This document shows positions 46,001 to 57,260 of a stretch of DNA of 64,000 bases, in pieces (within the stretch, counting starts at the first letter, position 1; the number at the start of each line of letters is the position of its first letter). The notes under the pieces were generated by a model. That model was given only the letters and a program-made list of their open reading frames with translations. It was not told where the DNA came from and did not search any database. A program made the position numbers and the translations under genes. The stretch spans positions 21,243,307 to 21,307,306 of the forward strand of contig CM072151.1 in the NCBI GenBank assembly GCA_036850595.1, read 5' to 3'. The DNA comes from Rhyacichthys aspro. Taxonomy: Eukaryota; Chordata; Actinopteri; Gobiiformes; Rhyacichthyidae.

Positions 46001-49000
46001 ATTTATTCGAGCCTCAGTGAAAAACTACCGCGAAGGAAAACCCACCTCACAGCATAAAGACGTGAAGAGCGGAGAAACTAAAGCAGAGATATGCCACCTT
46101 TTGCTTCAGTTTGAGGGAGCAGAAGGACAGAAGAGAGAATAATTTACGGAAAAGCTTCAAGAAAAGCCTCTTTTTGTCTACAATTAAATCACTTTCTCAG
46201 AAACACCAACTGTGGGAAAAATAAACAAATGCAGAAAACATATAGAAGACAGATTATTAGGGCTTTAGTATTAAATATACTAACAAAAAAGGCAACCTTA
46301 TGTGAGCCATAACTTATTGCTATATATTTTATTTCTTTTGTTTGTGGTCAGTAAAGTTAATTTCTCTGCTAAAAATAAGTGCTTTTCCACTTCATTTGTG
46401 ATAAAAATGTCAGATTCATCAAATGTTGAACCAAGCCTGACTTTAAACCTGCTCCATTCCATCCACACTGGACCAGGACCAGACTAAACTTCTTCCATAA
46501 GTTTCCATAGTGACTGAGTCTCACTTCATGGTATGGAAATCACAACAAAATGAGCCAGACTAATTCAAATAAATCTATCTGATCGAGTTAGCTTGCTTCA
46601 TGAAATACCCCGCATAGGCATAAAACATAATGTTTAGGACTTTTTATGTTTAGGCAAATACATAGACCACAAACACAAATACAGTGGTTACTTTATATAG
46701 GGCCTAACAAAAGGACAACCCACCATACATAATCCAGGTATTTGGGCAACTACCACTGGGAGGCAGTGTTGATCATACTTTCACACAACGAGCAAACAGA
46801 ATATGTTTGGAAATATGACATTTATTCTGGTAGAACCTCACATCAAACCCAGTGTAATGTAAGTAATGAATATGAATCATTAAATAATGCACATACCTGA
46901 GATTTAGTGTGGTATTGTGTTATATGCATGAGTGACTGTATGCTTGTCCAAGTGCAATAAGACTTGACAAAACAGTCCTTACCTCTTTGGTATACTTTAG
47001 CTTCTCCTTTTCGCAAATCTCCAGCAGCCGCTCTTGTTGGATGTTATTGGCCAGAGGTTTGAAGCGAAATTTGGAACATCTGGAGGTCAGCGGCTCAATA
47101 ATTCTACAGAAAGAACACAGAAAGACTTAGTTTGGATTGGTTAGAGACATGTTGTTCACTACATACGTTGTATTGATGGACCAACCTGCTGATGTAATTA
47201 CAGATGAGGCAGAAGCGAGTGGTGCGGGACTCTTTCTCCATGGTGCGCCTGAGAGCGGCCTGAGCCGGCGCTGTCATGGAGTCAGCCTCGTCCAGGATGA
47301 TAATTTTAAACGGAGGACACAGTTTCCCACTGGACAAAACACAAGGAACAGCTGATGAACACAAGTCCCGTTTAATTATTCTGATATTTGCAATTATTTC
47401 ATGTCAGTCTGCCAATGTTTCAGTTAGGGAGAAGAAATTAAAGACTTAAAAGACAAGCCACTATGCCTTTACAGAGAATACTAGAATTTAACAGAAAAAA
47501 AGTTTCTTCTTCTAACTGCTGAGCTATACATTGAGTTGTGGCTAATGCTTCTACTAGCTCCAGAGCAGCTCAAATAATATCCATAATGACTCTGCAGACG
47601 CTGAAGACAATAATAATCAGGACTCAAATTACCTCTTTGATGCACTGGTTTAGTGAAGTGGCAGGAAATTGATAAATAGGGACAGTGCTTTGTTGGTTTA
47701 AGCAAATTAGAAATGTGCAGCAATTTTGCATCACTCTATCTGGGTTCTAAATTATGTTAGACCTGGTCAGTGTAGACAGAATAGTATTTAAACTTAAACT
47801 GATGTGTTTTCATTGTGAAGGACATGATCACTGCTAATCTGTGTTGGGATGAAGCAGAAAAGATTTTTAACTATAAAAAAAAAATTGAGTTTTTAGGTCT
47901 GTGGCAAGAAAAAAAAAATCACAATCGCAAAATTATCACAGAAAAAAACTAAAAGAAAACTCTAAATGTAATTTTTTGCCGATATTGCCCAGACAAAAAA
48001 TAGGTGGTAGTTGTCAGATTGATGCAGCACTTCCACATTACTGTGTAATAATCCTTTTTATGAAAAAAACATTTCAGATCAGCAGTTTCTTACAGTGGTG
48101 GGGCTGGGCGCTTCATCAAATTATAACTACATTTACAAATTTGGTTTAGCTCACAATTAAACATCAATAGCAAGATAATGAAATAAAGCCAAAGCAGCCA
48201 CAAAAAAAAGGGAAAACTGAGTGTTAACCAAAAGGCTGTCTTTATAATAGGGTGCTTTATAATAAAGTAGTCACTGTTAAAAAGGAAGACAAAAGAATAA
48301 TTGTAATTTCAAAATGGCCTGAGATCATCGTGCTGTTAAAAGATGGAGTTCAGGCCCTCTGGGTGTAGTGTGTGGACTCACTCTGTGCGAGTACCAGCCA
48401 CGGTGAGCTGGGCAAAGTTCTTGACCTTGTCTCTGACCACCTGGATCCCTCTCTCGTCAGAGGCATTGAGCTCCAACACCCTCTGCCTGTACAGTTCCGG
48501 ACTGGACAAAACAACAAGGCAAATAAGGTTCAGCAAAACATAAAAGCATGGATAAAGATCCACACAAAAGTTTAAACAGATCACAGTAAACTTGCTACCT
48601 TTTTTGGTCTTTACTCACCCATACAGTTCTCTAGCAGCAGCCAGGATGGTCGAGGTCTTTCCTGTTCCCGGAGGGCCGTAGAAGAGCAGGTTGGGAAGCT
48701 GCACAGGAAAAGTGCATTAATCTGCTTATGACGTTAGCTAAAAATATTGTCAGGGATATTAAACTGCAACTGTGGGGGCTGCTATGAATGCCAAACACAA
48801 TATTGGAGTGTACTGGTTGTGGAATAACTGGACAAGTCTTTATTTGTTACAAGGCTTTTTTTATTTTAGATTTAGATTTTTATTTTCTTTATGTAATATT
48901 TTGACAACAGACATATAACTCAGGCACTATCTATGGTTTAAGCCTTTTATAGTTTTAAACTTTCTTAATGCAGACTTTTTTGTCATCTTCTAGTATCCTT

Positions 49001-49410
49001 TCCCATTGATAATCTTCTTGCACCAGCCAAGTGGTTCTTGTCCTTAAAAAAATCCAGCTTTTACAGGAGATGCGGAAACCCCGAACAATCAGTAATGCTG
49101 CCTGACTGCCACAGCGCCAAACTCACATCTGCTCCCTCAAGGGACTTCTTCAGCACGGCTACCACCTCCTCCTGAAAGGCTACCTCGTCCACACATTTCG
49201 GCCGACTGGAAAAATCACACAGGTATCAAATATTTATTACTCTGGATTCCGGAACTGTGCAAAATTTAACTCATGTAATCTGTTTGTAACTTACTATTTC
49301 TCAACCCAGGGTACAGCCTTATCCTTCTTCTCGCCGCTGGGCCCTGCTGTTGCTTTGTCCCTCTGTGGTTTGCTGCTCTGAACGGTGGCTCCTTTCAGAA
49401 AAGCCTGCAT
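43075..49410 (-). CDS. rfc4: Replication factor C subunit 4 (clamp-loader ATPase)
   Basis: AAA+ subunit of the RFC clamp loader, which opens the PCNA ring and loads it at primer-template junctions during nuclear DNA replication and repair. Minus-strand coding exons: 49410-49295, 49205-49127, 48698-48619, 48501-48382, 47329-47186, 47103-46983, 45629-45504, 45419-45339, 45246-45133, 43170-43075. Phases fit and give 358 aa (human 363). The N-terminus MQAFLKG is typical of RFC4. Walker A GPPGTGKT at 73-80, Walker B LDEAD at 144-148, arginine-finger SRC motif at 187-189 (TSRCSKFRF), then SEGDLRKAI and the helical collar domain ([20 protein letters not shown]). The first coding exon starts 14 bases upstream of the ATG at acceptor 49425-49426, so at least one non-coding 5' exon lies upstream. 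No defect seen. Confidence 0.96.
43940..44294 (+). mobile_element. tRNA-derived SINE with 11-bp target-site duplication
   Basis: Flanked by exact CATTTTATTCC copies at 43929-43939 and 44295-44305. The tRNA-like head has an A box (TAGCAGAGTGGTTAGCG) and a B box (GAGTTTAAATCCC). The body includes GAGGAGTCTGCATGTCCTCC and a 3' tail CAGGGTGTACCCCGC ending in GCGGTAAAAAATGAAATG. Ahead of the head lies a 40-bp leader with a duplicated 16-bp word (GGAATGCTAGTCCTAG). It sits in the last rfc4 intron, opposite to transcription. Confidence 0.88.
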
Positions 49411-50574
49411 GATTCCTCCTGATCCTGAAACAAGATGAGATGAGGCCCACGGAAGAGTAAAGTCTTGTTGTATTAAACTGTAATATAGACTGTGTAGTAT
49501 ATACAAACGTCAACCATTAGTCGGCAACTTAAATTAAAAACTAAAGTATTAGTGGTTATTTTGGATAGAGTAGAGCAGCCTTGGTGAATAGTTTGCAGAA
49601 ATTGTATGATACAGCTAAACAACCCTGGCCCTCATTCTCTCTCTCTTCTCCTTCACAGCAGCAGCAGGAGGTAAAAGTATTCCACTTAAATTGAATTCAT
49701 TGTACTTTTTACTAACTGAGCTATGATTGGCTGAGGACTACTCAGGAGAATCTCATGTAAGTTACCAGCAAAGTGAAATGTACACAGGGGATTCCAGGGG
49801 ATGTCTTAACTCTTTAATGGACAGTTTGTACAGTATGTCTTTTACACGTTATGTTTTGATTCACAACCCCAGCCCAAATGGTTTTACAAAACACCACAAA
49901 TTAAACTAAAGACCAGGAACCAACAATAGATGCAGTAACTCCAACACAACATACAAACTCCAAATTGATGTTGATATTTCCACCAGGCTTTAGTCTCAAA
50001 TTATGGAACACAAACAACCACATCTTTCTGTTTTTATCAGTTCTTCAGAATATCTCAGGGTTTTCTGCTAACATCTTATTCTACTAAGTGGTGCTCTAAA
50101 CTTACTGCAAAGGGAGAGAACAAGAGAAAATATTCGTTTTCAACTTCTCCTAAATCACAAACTTCCCTGAGGCTCTGTTCAGGTTCTGTTGTGCTGTGTG
50201 GCATTAAAGATATTTAAGCTTTCTCCCGGCTGATCGGGATGGGTTGGACACTGGTTACACATCTGCTCCATGGGCGGCTATTTCAGCACAGAATGGACTA
50301 CTGAGTTCACTTTGACGTGTAAACCTGCACTGACTTTTCCTACACTACTTGCACTTATTACACTGTTTGTACTGTGGTAAACCTACTATTACAGTTACTG
50401 CACTAGATGTACTCAGAGTTAAGATCTCTAGTTTTCTGTTGCAAACATTTGCGGGGTTACACTTTATTGCATACTTTATGATGTATGCATTTATAATGCA
50501 TGCTACGTGTAACATGCTAGTTAGTAACCAGCTAGCGTTTGTAGCTGTGGTTGATAGTTCTTTATGCTTCATCT

Positions 50575-50640
50575 CACTTACCTTATTTATAAGCACCCTC
50601 TTTGTTCGGTGAACAGCGTGCATACAGTACAAAGTCCAGG
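50575..50640 (-). promoter_or_regulatory. Candidate non-coding first exon of rfc4
   Basis: On the minus strand a GTAAGTGAG donor (about 50573-50581) follows ATAAATAAG. This would join to the acceptor at 49425 before the rfc4 start codon. Placement fits a short 5' UTR exon downstream of the E2F/CCAAT cluster. No transcript evidence. Confidence 0.4.
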
Positions 50641-50742
50641 CAGTCTTTCTTGATGTTTACTGAAAGCCAGGCAGTTTTTTTTTTATCTGAACATGGCTGT
50701 AACGTGACTGTTTTGTTTCTGACAGAGTACAGCGCACGCCGC

Positions 50743-50797
50743 TTTCCCGCCCTAGCAGCAAATGTACTTCCGTCAACGACACTGGGAAGGAGCCAAT
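50743..50797 (-). promoter_or_regulatory. rfc4 promoter elements: E2F-type site and CCAAT box
   Basis: TTTCCCGCC at 50743-50751 matches the E2F consensus and AGCCAATCA with CCAAT at 50793-50797 is a CCAAT box. Both lie just upstream of the likely rfc4 first exon. E2F and CCAAT control is established for replication genes expressed at G1/S, which suits rfc4. Confidence 0.5.
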
Positions 50798-50839
50798 CAC
50801 AATCCTTAGATGCTGCACGTGCTCCAACCAGTTCTTCCT

Positions 50840-53580
50840 CAGTGGTTTTAGGCAGCTCTTATTTTTCGTGCACTCCAAACCCTCTGTTGTTTTCCTCCAT
50901 ATTTCCTACTCTTTAACGTCAATGAATTCTTTGAAGCCTATGTATTGGAATTATATATTATATATTATCTAATATATATTATATTATTGATAATACAAAT
51001 GTGTATTACGTACTGGCGGGATATGTATGAGCTTAAAAAGCTACAAAGCCTTTAAAATAAAAATGTTCTCACATGACACAAAATTATATTAAGGAATAAA
51101 TAGTAGAAAACAACAAAAGGAAGAAACAAAACATCTATAAGCTAATTTCTGCTACTGCCATTTTTAAAAATTGTCCTCCAATCAAAATATATTTTGTTTT
51201 ATACTCTATACTATTTATACCACACTTATATAAAGATTAAATTTATTTCAGTGCCTGTATTTTGTTTAAAATGGTGGAATCAGTGATGAGCCAATGACCA
51301 CATTCATTATATATATATCAATTTATAGAAGGCGTGCATTGCATTAAACAGTTTTTTGTATAATTTATGCTTAGAGTTAATGTCAGATCAATATTTAATT
51401 TTAAAATTAAGTGGACTTTCTGATGTATTGTTCAGACAAACAAGCGAAAACAAATATTTCAGGAGGCTAGTCCACTTATTTATATGTGTTCATTTCAGAG
51501 GGAATGAATTTTTCTGCAAACCACATTAGAAGAGGAATGAGCCATTAACATATCATTCACAAGACACAGAAGGTTACTGCCAGCTGCTCTCCGTGCCGGT
51601 GTCTTCATGTGGCTGTAATTGGCTGCAGATTGAAGATAAGTGAGCACTGTGGCGGAGGCAGGGCACAGATGTCTAATGCTTGACTCCCAGGGGCCAGAGG
51701 CTCACGGGACGAGGAGGAAGAGGAGGGAGGTGCTAATGCTCTGTCTTCTATTGTTTGTTGCTTTCATCAAAACATGGAGCGGGATCAGCCTCAGATCAGC
51801 ACAGAAAGACACTAAGTGCATTTAATAAAACTTATTTAATAAAACAAACAGTATGTCATTTGCTTTAATTATGAGACAAGATAATATGTTTTATGGTGAA
51901 AACAGAGTCACAATGGAAGATAAGCACTTCTGCCTCAGAGCAAGAAGGTCATGTAAAAGTAGGTTCTTTCTGGGCCCTTCAGCTTCCCCCACCATCCACA
52001 GACATGTATGTACAGGTGAACTGGTGAATCTAAATGTCCGACAGTGAATGAATGTGAGAATGTGGCTTTTTGAAATATGGGTAAAAAAATTTTTACATTT
52101 CACATTTAGGCAAAGTGGGAAACACTGCACCAAAAGACTGCAAACACGCTACTATAAACTCACAAGGGACTGTTATGTCTTGATATTTATCTTATATAAG
52201 GAAAATATGTGGCAAGTTATGGTTATGTGGCCAGACGTGTGTTTTGGTGAAATTGTAACATGCCCATCTCTTAGAGGTCTTTGGTGGAGTCTGCCTGTTG
52301 AGACGTATGATGTCTTTAAAATGCATTTTTCCTTTTGTCATGCTAGGAAAGCATAAACATACATACTACATATGTTAAGATTCAACCAGGATGCATTCTC
52401 TGAAAAAATATTACATATGTTACCTCAAATAGATCATACTTCCCCATTTGTATTGGGTCGTACTGTAAAACCAAAGCTACAAGATTCACCTTCATCATAG
52501 TCCATCATTACTCCCCTCAGTCCGTTCCTGTAATCCGGGCTCCTTGATTTCCTTTGTGGACCCGTTCACCCCTCCCCTTCCCCCGTGCCTGCAGGCAGGT
52601 ACTTTGGAGCAGTCCCTGATTGGTCTGCTCCATCAGTGACTCAGCTCCTTCATCAGAGCATCAGTCCTCATCACAGGAGCGGCAGCACACAGCACGAGGA
52701 GGCTGTCTGGTCTCTGGAACGGACTAACACTAACGCCTGAGTATGCATGCTTTTCAACACCCCAGTACTGTCTGGGTCTGGAATTATTGCTGCTTTTTTA
52801 TGATGCTGCTGATGGAAATATAATTTGTTTTTTTTTACGGATATAGTTCAGTGGATCAAGAGGAAAACACAATGACATCTGGTTGAAATAGGTTTTGTTT
52901 CTAGTCACTATTGTCACTCTATTGTCTATTCTCATACTGCCTTTGTTTAATTTACCATTATATGGATATTTGTTACTATAATTGGATTTATTATGGGTGT
53001 GGCTATGGAGAGATTATTCAACTCTATTTGGCTTATGAGAAGATTGAACATAAATTCCTAATGAGATTTTGCTAAGTGGAAGATGGTCAAGAGGGAAATA
53101 TTGCATGTGATATGTGCAGTGATCTATTTCCATTTTAATATTATTTTAACTATTTGTGCATTGTTCTAATGAATTTAATAGAAGTTCAGGTGGTCAAGAG
53201 CTTTTCTGAAAAAAGCAGTTTAATCAGATTATAGATCATCTCAATTAAGTAATGATTTTCAACCATTTCAATGCTATTATTTTTCAACAATTTTTCAGCA
53301 GTTCAGACAATAATCTACCATTTCAGTAAATCTAATCTGTAATAACAGAAAAGGTTGTTTGAACAGAATAAACATTTAATTAGACTACAGTCAAACAGAA
53401 AATTTCAGTTAAGATGTATTTTTCAATGATTTTTCAGCAATTCAGACAGTTTTCAACATATCGGTAATTGTAATATCTAACAAGAAAAAAGCTGTTTAAT
53501 CAGATTATAGTTGTTAAGATATTCAGACAATTTTCAACCTTTCCGCAATTCAAAGATATAGAAACAGACCCAATTTTAAC
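50840..53580. other. Intergenic stretch, mostly featureless
   Basis: AT-rich; an AT microsatellite at about 50945-50995. A more GC-rich patch at 52540-52740 has an inverted CCAAT (GATTGG), a TGACTCAGC AP-1/MAF-type word and a possible donor (CTGAGTATGC); it could be a promoter and first exon of the plus-strand gene guessed at 53582-54703. Confidence 0.4.
51919..52048 (+). mobile_element. Degraded SINE copy
   Basis: CAGAGCAAGAAGGTCATG, CTTCCCCCACCATCCACAGA, CATGTATGTACAGGTGAA and CTGGTGAATCTAAATG follow the order of the SINE family at 43940. Head and tail are lost. Confidence 0.6.
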
Positions 53581-54330
53581 CAGGAAGCAGCAAATAGTCA
53601 AAACAAGGAAGAGATCGAAGGCAGAGGAGGAGGATAACGAGGAAGAGCCCAAGGAGGCGTGGCCAAGCGGAGGAGAGCAAACGGGAGGAGGGAGTAGGGG
53701 GAGTGCACACGGCGGCTGCGACCCACTCCCTGAGATGCTGGTGTGGCTCAGAGAAGACGAGATGTCGGTCCAGGAGATGCTCCAGAGGGTGCAGTGTGTC
53801 ATCACTCATGTCGGTGAGTCACGCAGGCTATATTTAGATCATTAAGAAAGAGATTAAAGGAAGAGTCCATTTGTAAAAGCAGGATTTGAAGATGGAGTGA
53901 TTTGGGATGAAGAAAGATATGTGTTGGTTGGAGACAGACCAGAGGTGAACCGGTTTAGAAGTGTAGTAGTGTGTTGAATGGAGAGATAAATGAGCTATAA
54001 AATCTGACCATTATTTCTTAACATGGTGCATCATAAAAACAGGACGTATGCAATGATGACCAATGCTTTGTAATGGATGATGCTTAAATGGAGTGGTTTT
54101 AGGTGAGTTGTTGTAAAGAGCTTTGAGGTGGACTGGTTGTAAAGTGGTTCCTTTTTAATAAAATGAATTGAATAAAATGATGGGATTCAGCAATTCTAAT
54201 GTTTAATAAGAGAAAAGCTGTTTAATCCGATTGCAAGTAGACAGATCATTTCAGTTAAGTTGTCTTTTTTCTGCCATTGTTAAGATATAAAGACTTTTTT
54301 TTTTACCATTTCAACCTTTCCACAATTTTA
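53210..54330 (+). repeat. Diverged tandem repeat, about 135-150 bp period, flanking a candidate exon
   Basis: Units begin with AAAAGC(A/T)GTTTAATCAGATTA-like sequence followed by TTTCAGTTAAG, CAGCAATTCAGACA and TTTTCAACC. Copies start near 53210, 53348 and 53484, and again near 54208 after the candidate exon. Copies differ by many substitutions and indels. Confidence 0.6.
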
Positions 54331-54703
54331 AGATATGGCATATGCGAGCTATATATTCTAACTTTTTTTTTTAAGGTGACTAAAATCTACTAAAAAATGT
54401 TTTAGTAGATTGTTTTTAGAATGTTTTGTTTAAGTCTACCCACAATATTCGTGATTTGTATTATCATTTTACTATTCAGTTTACATGTCTATATGAGCAA
54501 CCTGTTTACAGCAACATATTAACATATAACTATTATTTTGTATTTGACATTGTTTATTAACGTGACATAAACAATTTTTTGAAAACAGGGGTAATGTTTA
54601 TTTGTATATTGACTATTCTTTAATGAATGACAATATATTTCTTATTCCAGTGTACCTTGTAGCAGAAGCAGAAAGATGCTGTGTGCACAGTGAGGAGGTA
54701 TAG
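53582..54703 (+). CDS. Two candidate exons of an unrecognised gene
   Basis: Exon 53582-53813 reads a charged segment (VKTRKRSKAEEEDNEEEP), a Gly-rich linker, then an amphipathic part (EMLVWLREDEMSVQEMLQRV, QCVITHV) and ends at a consensus donor GTGAGT. The next acceptor (TTATTCCAG, 54642-54650) joins in phase to VYLVAEAERCCVHSEEV and a TAG at 54701-54703; a GTATAG donor just before it could instead splice onward. The 5' border is uncertain; an alternative is an internal ATG at 53734. Evidence is open frame, amphipathic pattern and matching splice phases only; I know no family for it and give no function. Confidence 0.35.
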
Positions 54704-55065
54704 AAGTCCTTACACTGGTCAAATGTTGAATGCCCCAACCTAATGTCTTCTAAAGGTTATTACAAGGTTGAGAGGAGCAGAAGTGTGCAATTGATTCTGT
54801 AGTTATCAGCAGGTCTGTATTTACTTACATGGGGTTCAGTGAGATTTCAGCAGTCACTCAAACCAGAATTGTATTTTATAAAACCCATAGTATTACGTTC
54901 AATTCTGTTTTTTGTTTTTTTAGCGAGACATTGTTGTTTAAAAGCTTCACCTAAAGCAAGTGTAAACAGTTTGATTTGGCCTTTCAACCATTTGTCTTTT
55001 AGGCATTAAGATCAGTCGTGACTAGTTGACTAGATAGTGTGGATTAAGTTGAACTAAGGCATTCA

Positions 55066-55330
55066 TTCATCTTATTCCATTAGGTGTCGCAGGTGCCTGG
55101 AGCCTTTCCCAGCAACTTTGAGTCAAAAGCGGGGTAAACCCTGGACTATCTACAGTTAGTTGCAGGGCTGACTCTTACAGACATTGAAGGCACCCATTCA
55201 CTCTCACATTCATTCACTAGGGACTATTAGATTCACTAATTCACCTATTTGGATGGTAGCAGGATGCTGGAGTACTCAGAGAGAACGCACTTTGACAGAT
55301 ATGCAGACTCCTCACAGAAAGTCCAGACTA
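55066..55330 (-). mobile_element. Degraded SINE copy, inverted
   Basis: The reverse complement of the family body: CAAAAGCGGGGTAAACCCTG (tail), TCACATTCATTCACTAGG, AGAGAACGCAC and GCAGACTCCTCACAGAAAGT (head side). The 3' tail lies at the left. Confidence 0.6.
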
Positions 55331-55774
55331 AGGCAATAATTTGAATTTCTCTTGTGTTAGGTCATTGTAGTTAGTGAGGATATTTAGCTTGGCTTTGTAA
55401 AACTATCTATTTCATTCGCAATTATTTCATTCAGTGTCCACAAAGTGCAATAAGGACAATGTCCAAACGTACAAATATGCTTTATTGGTGTTAACTCTTT
55501 TTCTAAAGAAATACAGAACTACAACATTTGTGTATTTGCCTACTGTTTCCTTCTTCCATTAATTTGATGAGATTAGTTATGACTTTCCAGTTTTTGACTA
55601 ATTTGTATATGTTAAAGGAATAATTGTTCAGCTCAAAGTAATCTAAATCCAATTTAAAATAATCTTTAAAATCAGTTGTTAAATCAGTCTCAGTGAAGAC
55701 CACTTTTTTAAGGATCCTCTTTTAAAATGTCTTGTCTCAGCCTCAGACAAAGAGGAGGGTTGATTTTTTGACCT

Positions 55775-56037
55775 GCTATGGTCTTGGTTTACAAGCTTTA
55801 CTTTAGTAAGTTTGCGTTTTGGTCTTGGTTCTGCCCTGCTCTTGGTCTTGTCCTGGTCTAGTCTTGATCCTGACTTGGTCTCGACTCAGTCTTGCTCCCT
55901 TATAGTCTTGCTTATGACTTGGTCTTGGTCCTGAAACTGTCTTGCCCTGCCATGGTCTTGATCCTGCTATGGTCTTGGTTTTGGCACAGTCTTAGTCTCG
56001 ACTTGGTCTTGCCCTGCCACAGTCCTGGTCTTGATTT
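55775..56037. repeat. Degenerate TGGTCTTG/CTTGCCCTGC minisatellite
   Basis: Irregular repeats of TTGGTCTTG, TGGTCCTGA, CTCGACTTGGTC and CTTGCCCTGCCA over about 260 bp. Confidence 0.8.
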
Positions 56038-56974
56038 TCTTAATGTGGACTAAATTATTTAAGTGAAGAATCAAATGGACAAGAGACACTATAGATGATG
56101 GAATATGAACTACTAAATTGGCATTAACTCCACAATGACACAAAATGGTGATGCAGCTTCCGTCGCTATCCTCCATTTTCCCACCTTCCTTTCCCCGCTC
56201 CTCTTCCTGTTCCTGTGTCTGTGAGGAAGTAGGTTAATGTGCCACGCTGGAGAGTAGTGCACGGCAGCCTCTGTCGCTGCACTTCCTGCGTCGCATAGAA
56301 ACACAGGGAAGTGTAGCCACTGAGGGGGTGTGGGGCGTTACCATGGAAACTGAGCTCGACTTCCACCAATCGAGAAGCTCCTAATTGATTTATCGGGGGC
56401 CTGGTTCACACTGAGGCAGGAAGGCATGCCGCATCAGCGACTCTGTAGAGGTGAAATGGAGGGTTATGAGCATCATACAGACTTTATTAGAAAACCATGG
56501 CTTCTCACTTATAGTATACCTCTATCATCACATTTTTGACAGGATAAGCAATATCATTTTATGTCCAAGTGCTTTGAAGTCAATGTAATGACTTTTATAC
56601 TGGTTTATGTAGTGTGTCTATGTGGAAAGCTGCAGAGATCTACCATTGAATGTTCCCATGTAACCACTAACACCAAAACAGATTTATTTAACTCAGTTTG
56701 TTGTTTGGTGACATAAATTGCAAGCGACAAATGTTATGTTACCCCTTCTGTTCAGAAACATTAAATGTAAAAAAGACAATATTATGGTGATGCTGATTGA
56801 CTCCAGTAAGTAGCTGATCATATTGCAGTCAGTCAATAGTCAAGCCACTGAGTATTTGGTTGAACCTATTCCCTTCAAGTGTTCTGTGATTGTCAGTCTG
56901 CATTGAATCGATATGCTTCTCCAGCTTGTTGCACCCTGATATGTGAGCATCCAAAATAGATAATTGTCACTTTA

Positions 56975-57260
56975 ACAAAGCTGCTCTTGTTGTGAGCACT
57001 TGGCAGCCATGTCACCTCACAGCAAGAGGATTCTGAGTTTGACATCTGGCCCAGGCCTTTCTTTGTGGAGTTTGCATGTTTCATGTCTCATGCTTGAGTG
57101 GGTTATATCCAGGGAACTCAGGTTTCCCCCACCCACATCAACAAACATGCACTGTAGTTTCTATTTAGTAACCTGACCAATTAGCAACACAAGATCTGGG
57201 GAGGGTACCCAGGTGCTCCCTGAGTGTCTGCCCACTACTCCCCTGCATGGGTTAAATGAG
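56975..57260 (+). mobile_element. Degraded SINE copy
   Basis: Follows the same family order: CTCACAGCAAGAGGATTC, TGGAGTTTGCATGTTTC, TTTCCCCCACCCACATCA, TAGTAACCTGACCAATTA and GGGAGGGTACCCAGG. 5' end and tail eroded. Confidence 0.65.

Noticed and set aside
48343..48575. Two overlapping plus-strand frames of 66-67 codons
   Set aside because: Antisense of rfc4 exon 48501-48382.
56113..56369. Two overlapping minus-strand frames in a GC-richer patch
   Set aside because: No motif, no splice logic, and both frames open over the same bases, which suggests composition rather than coding.
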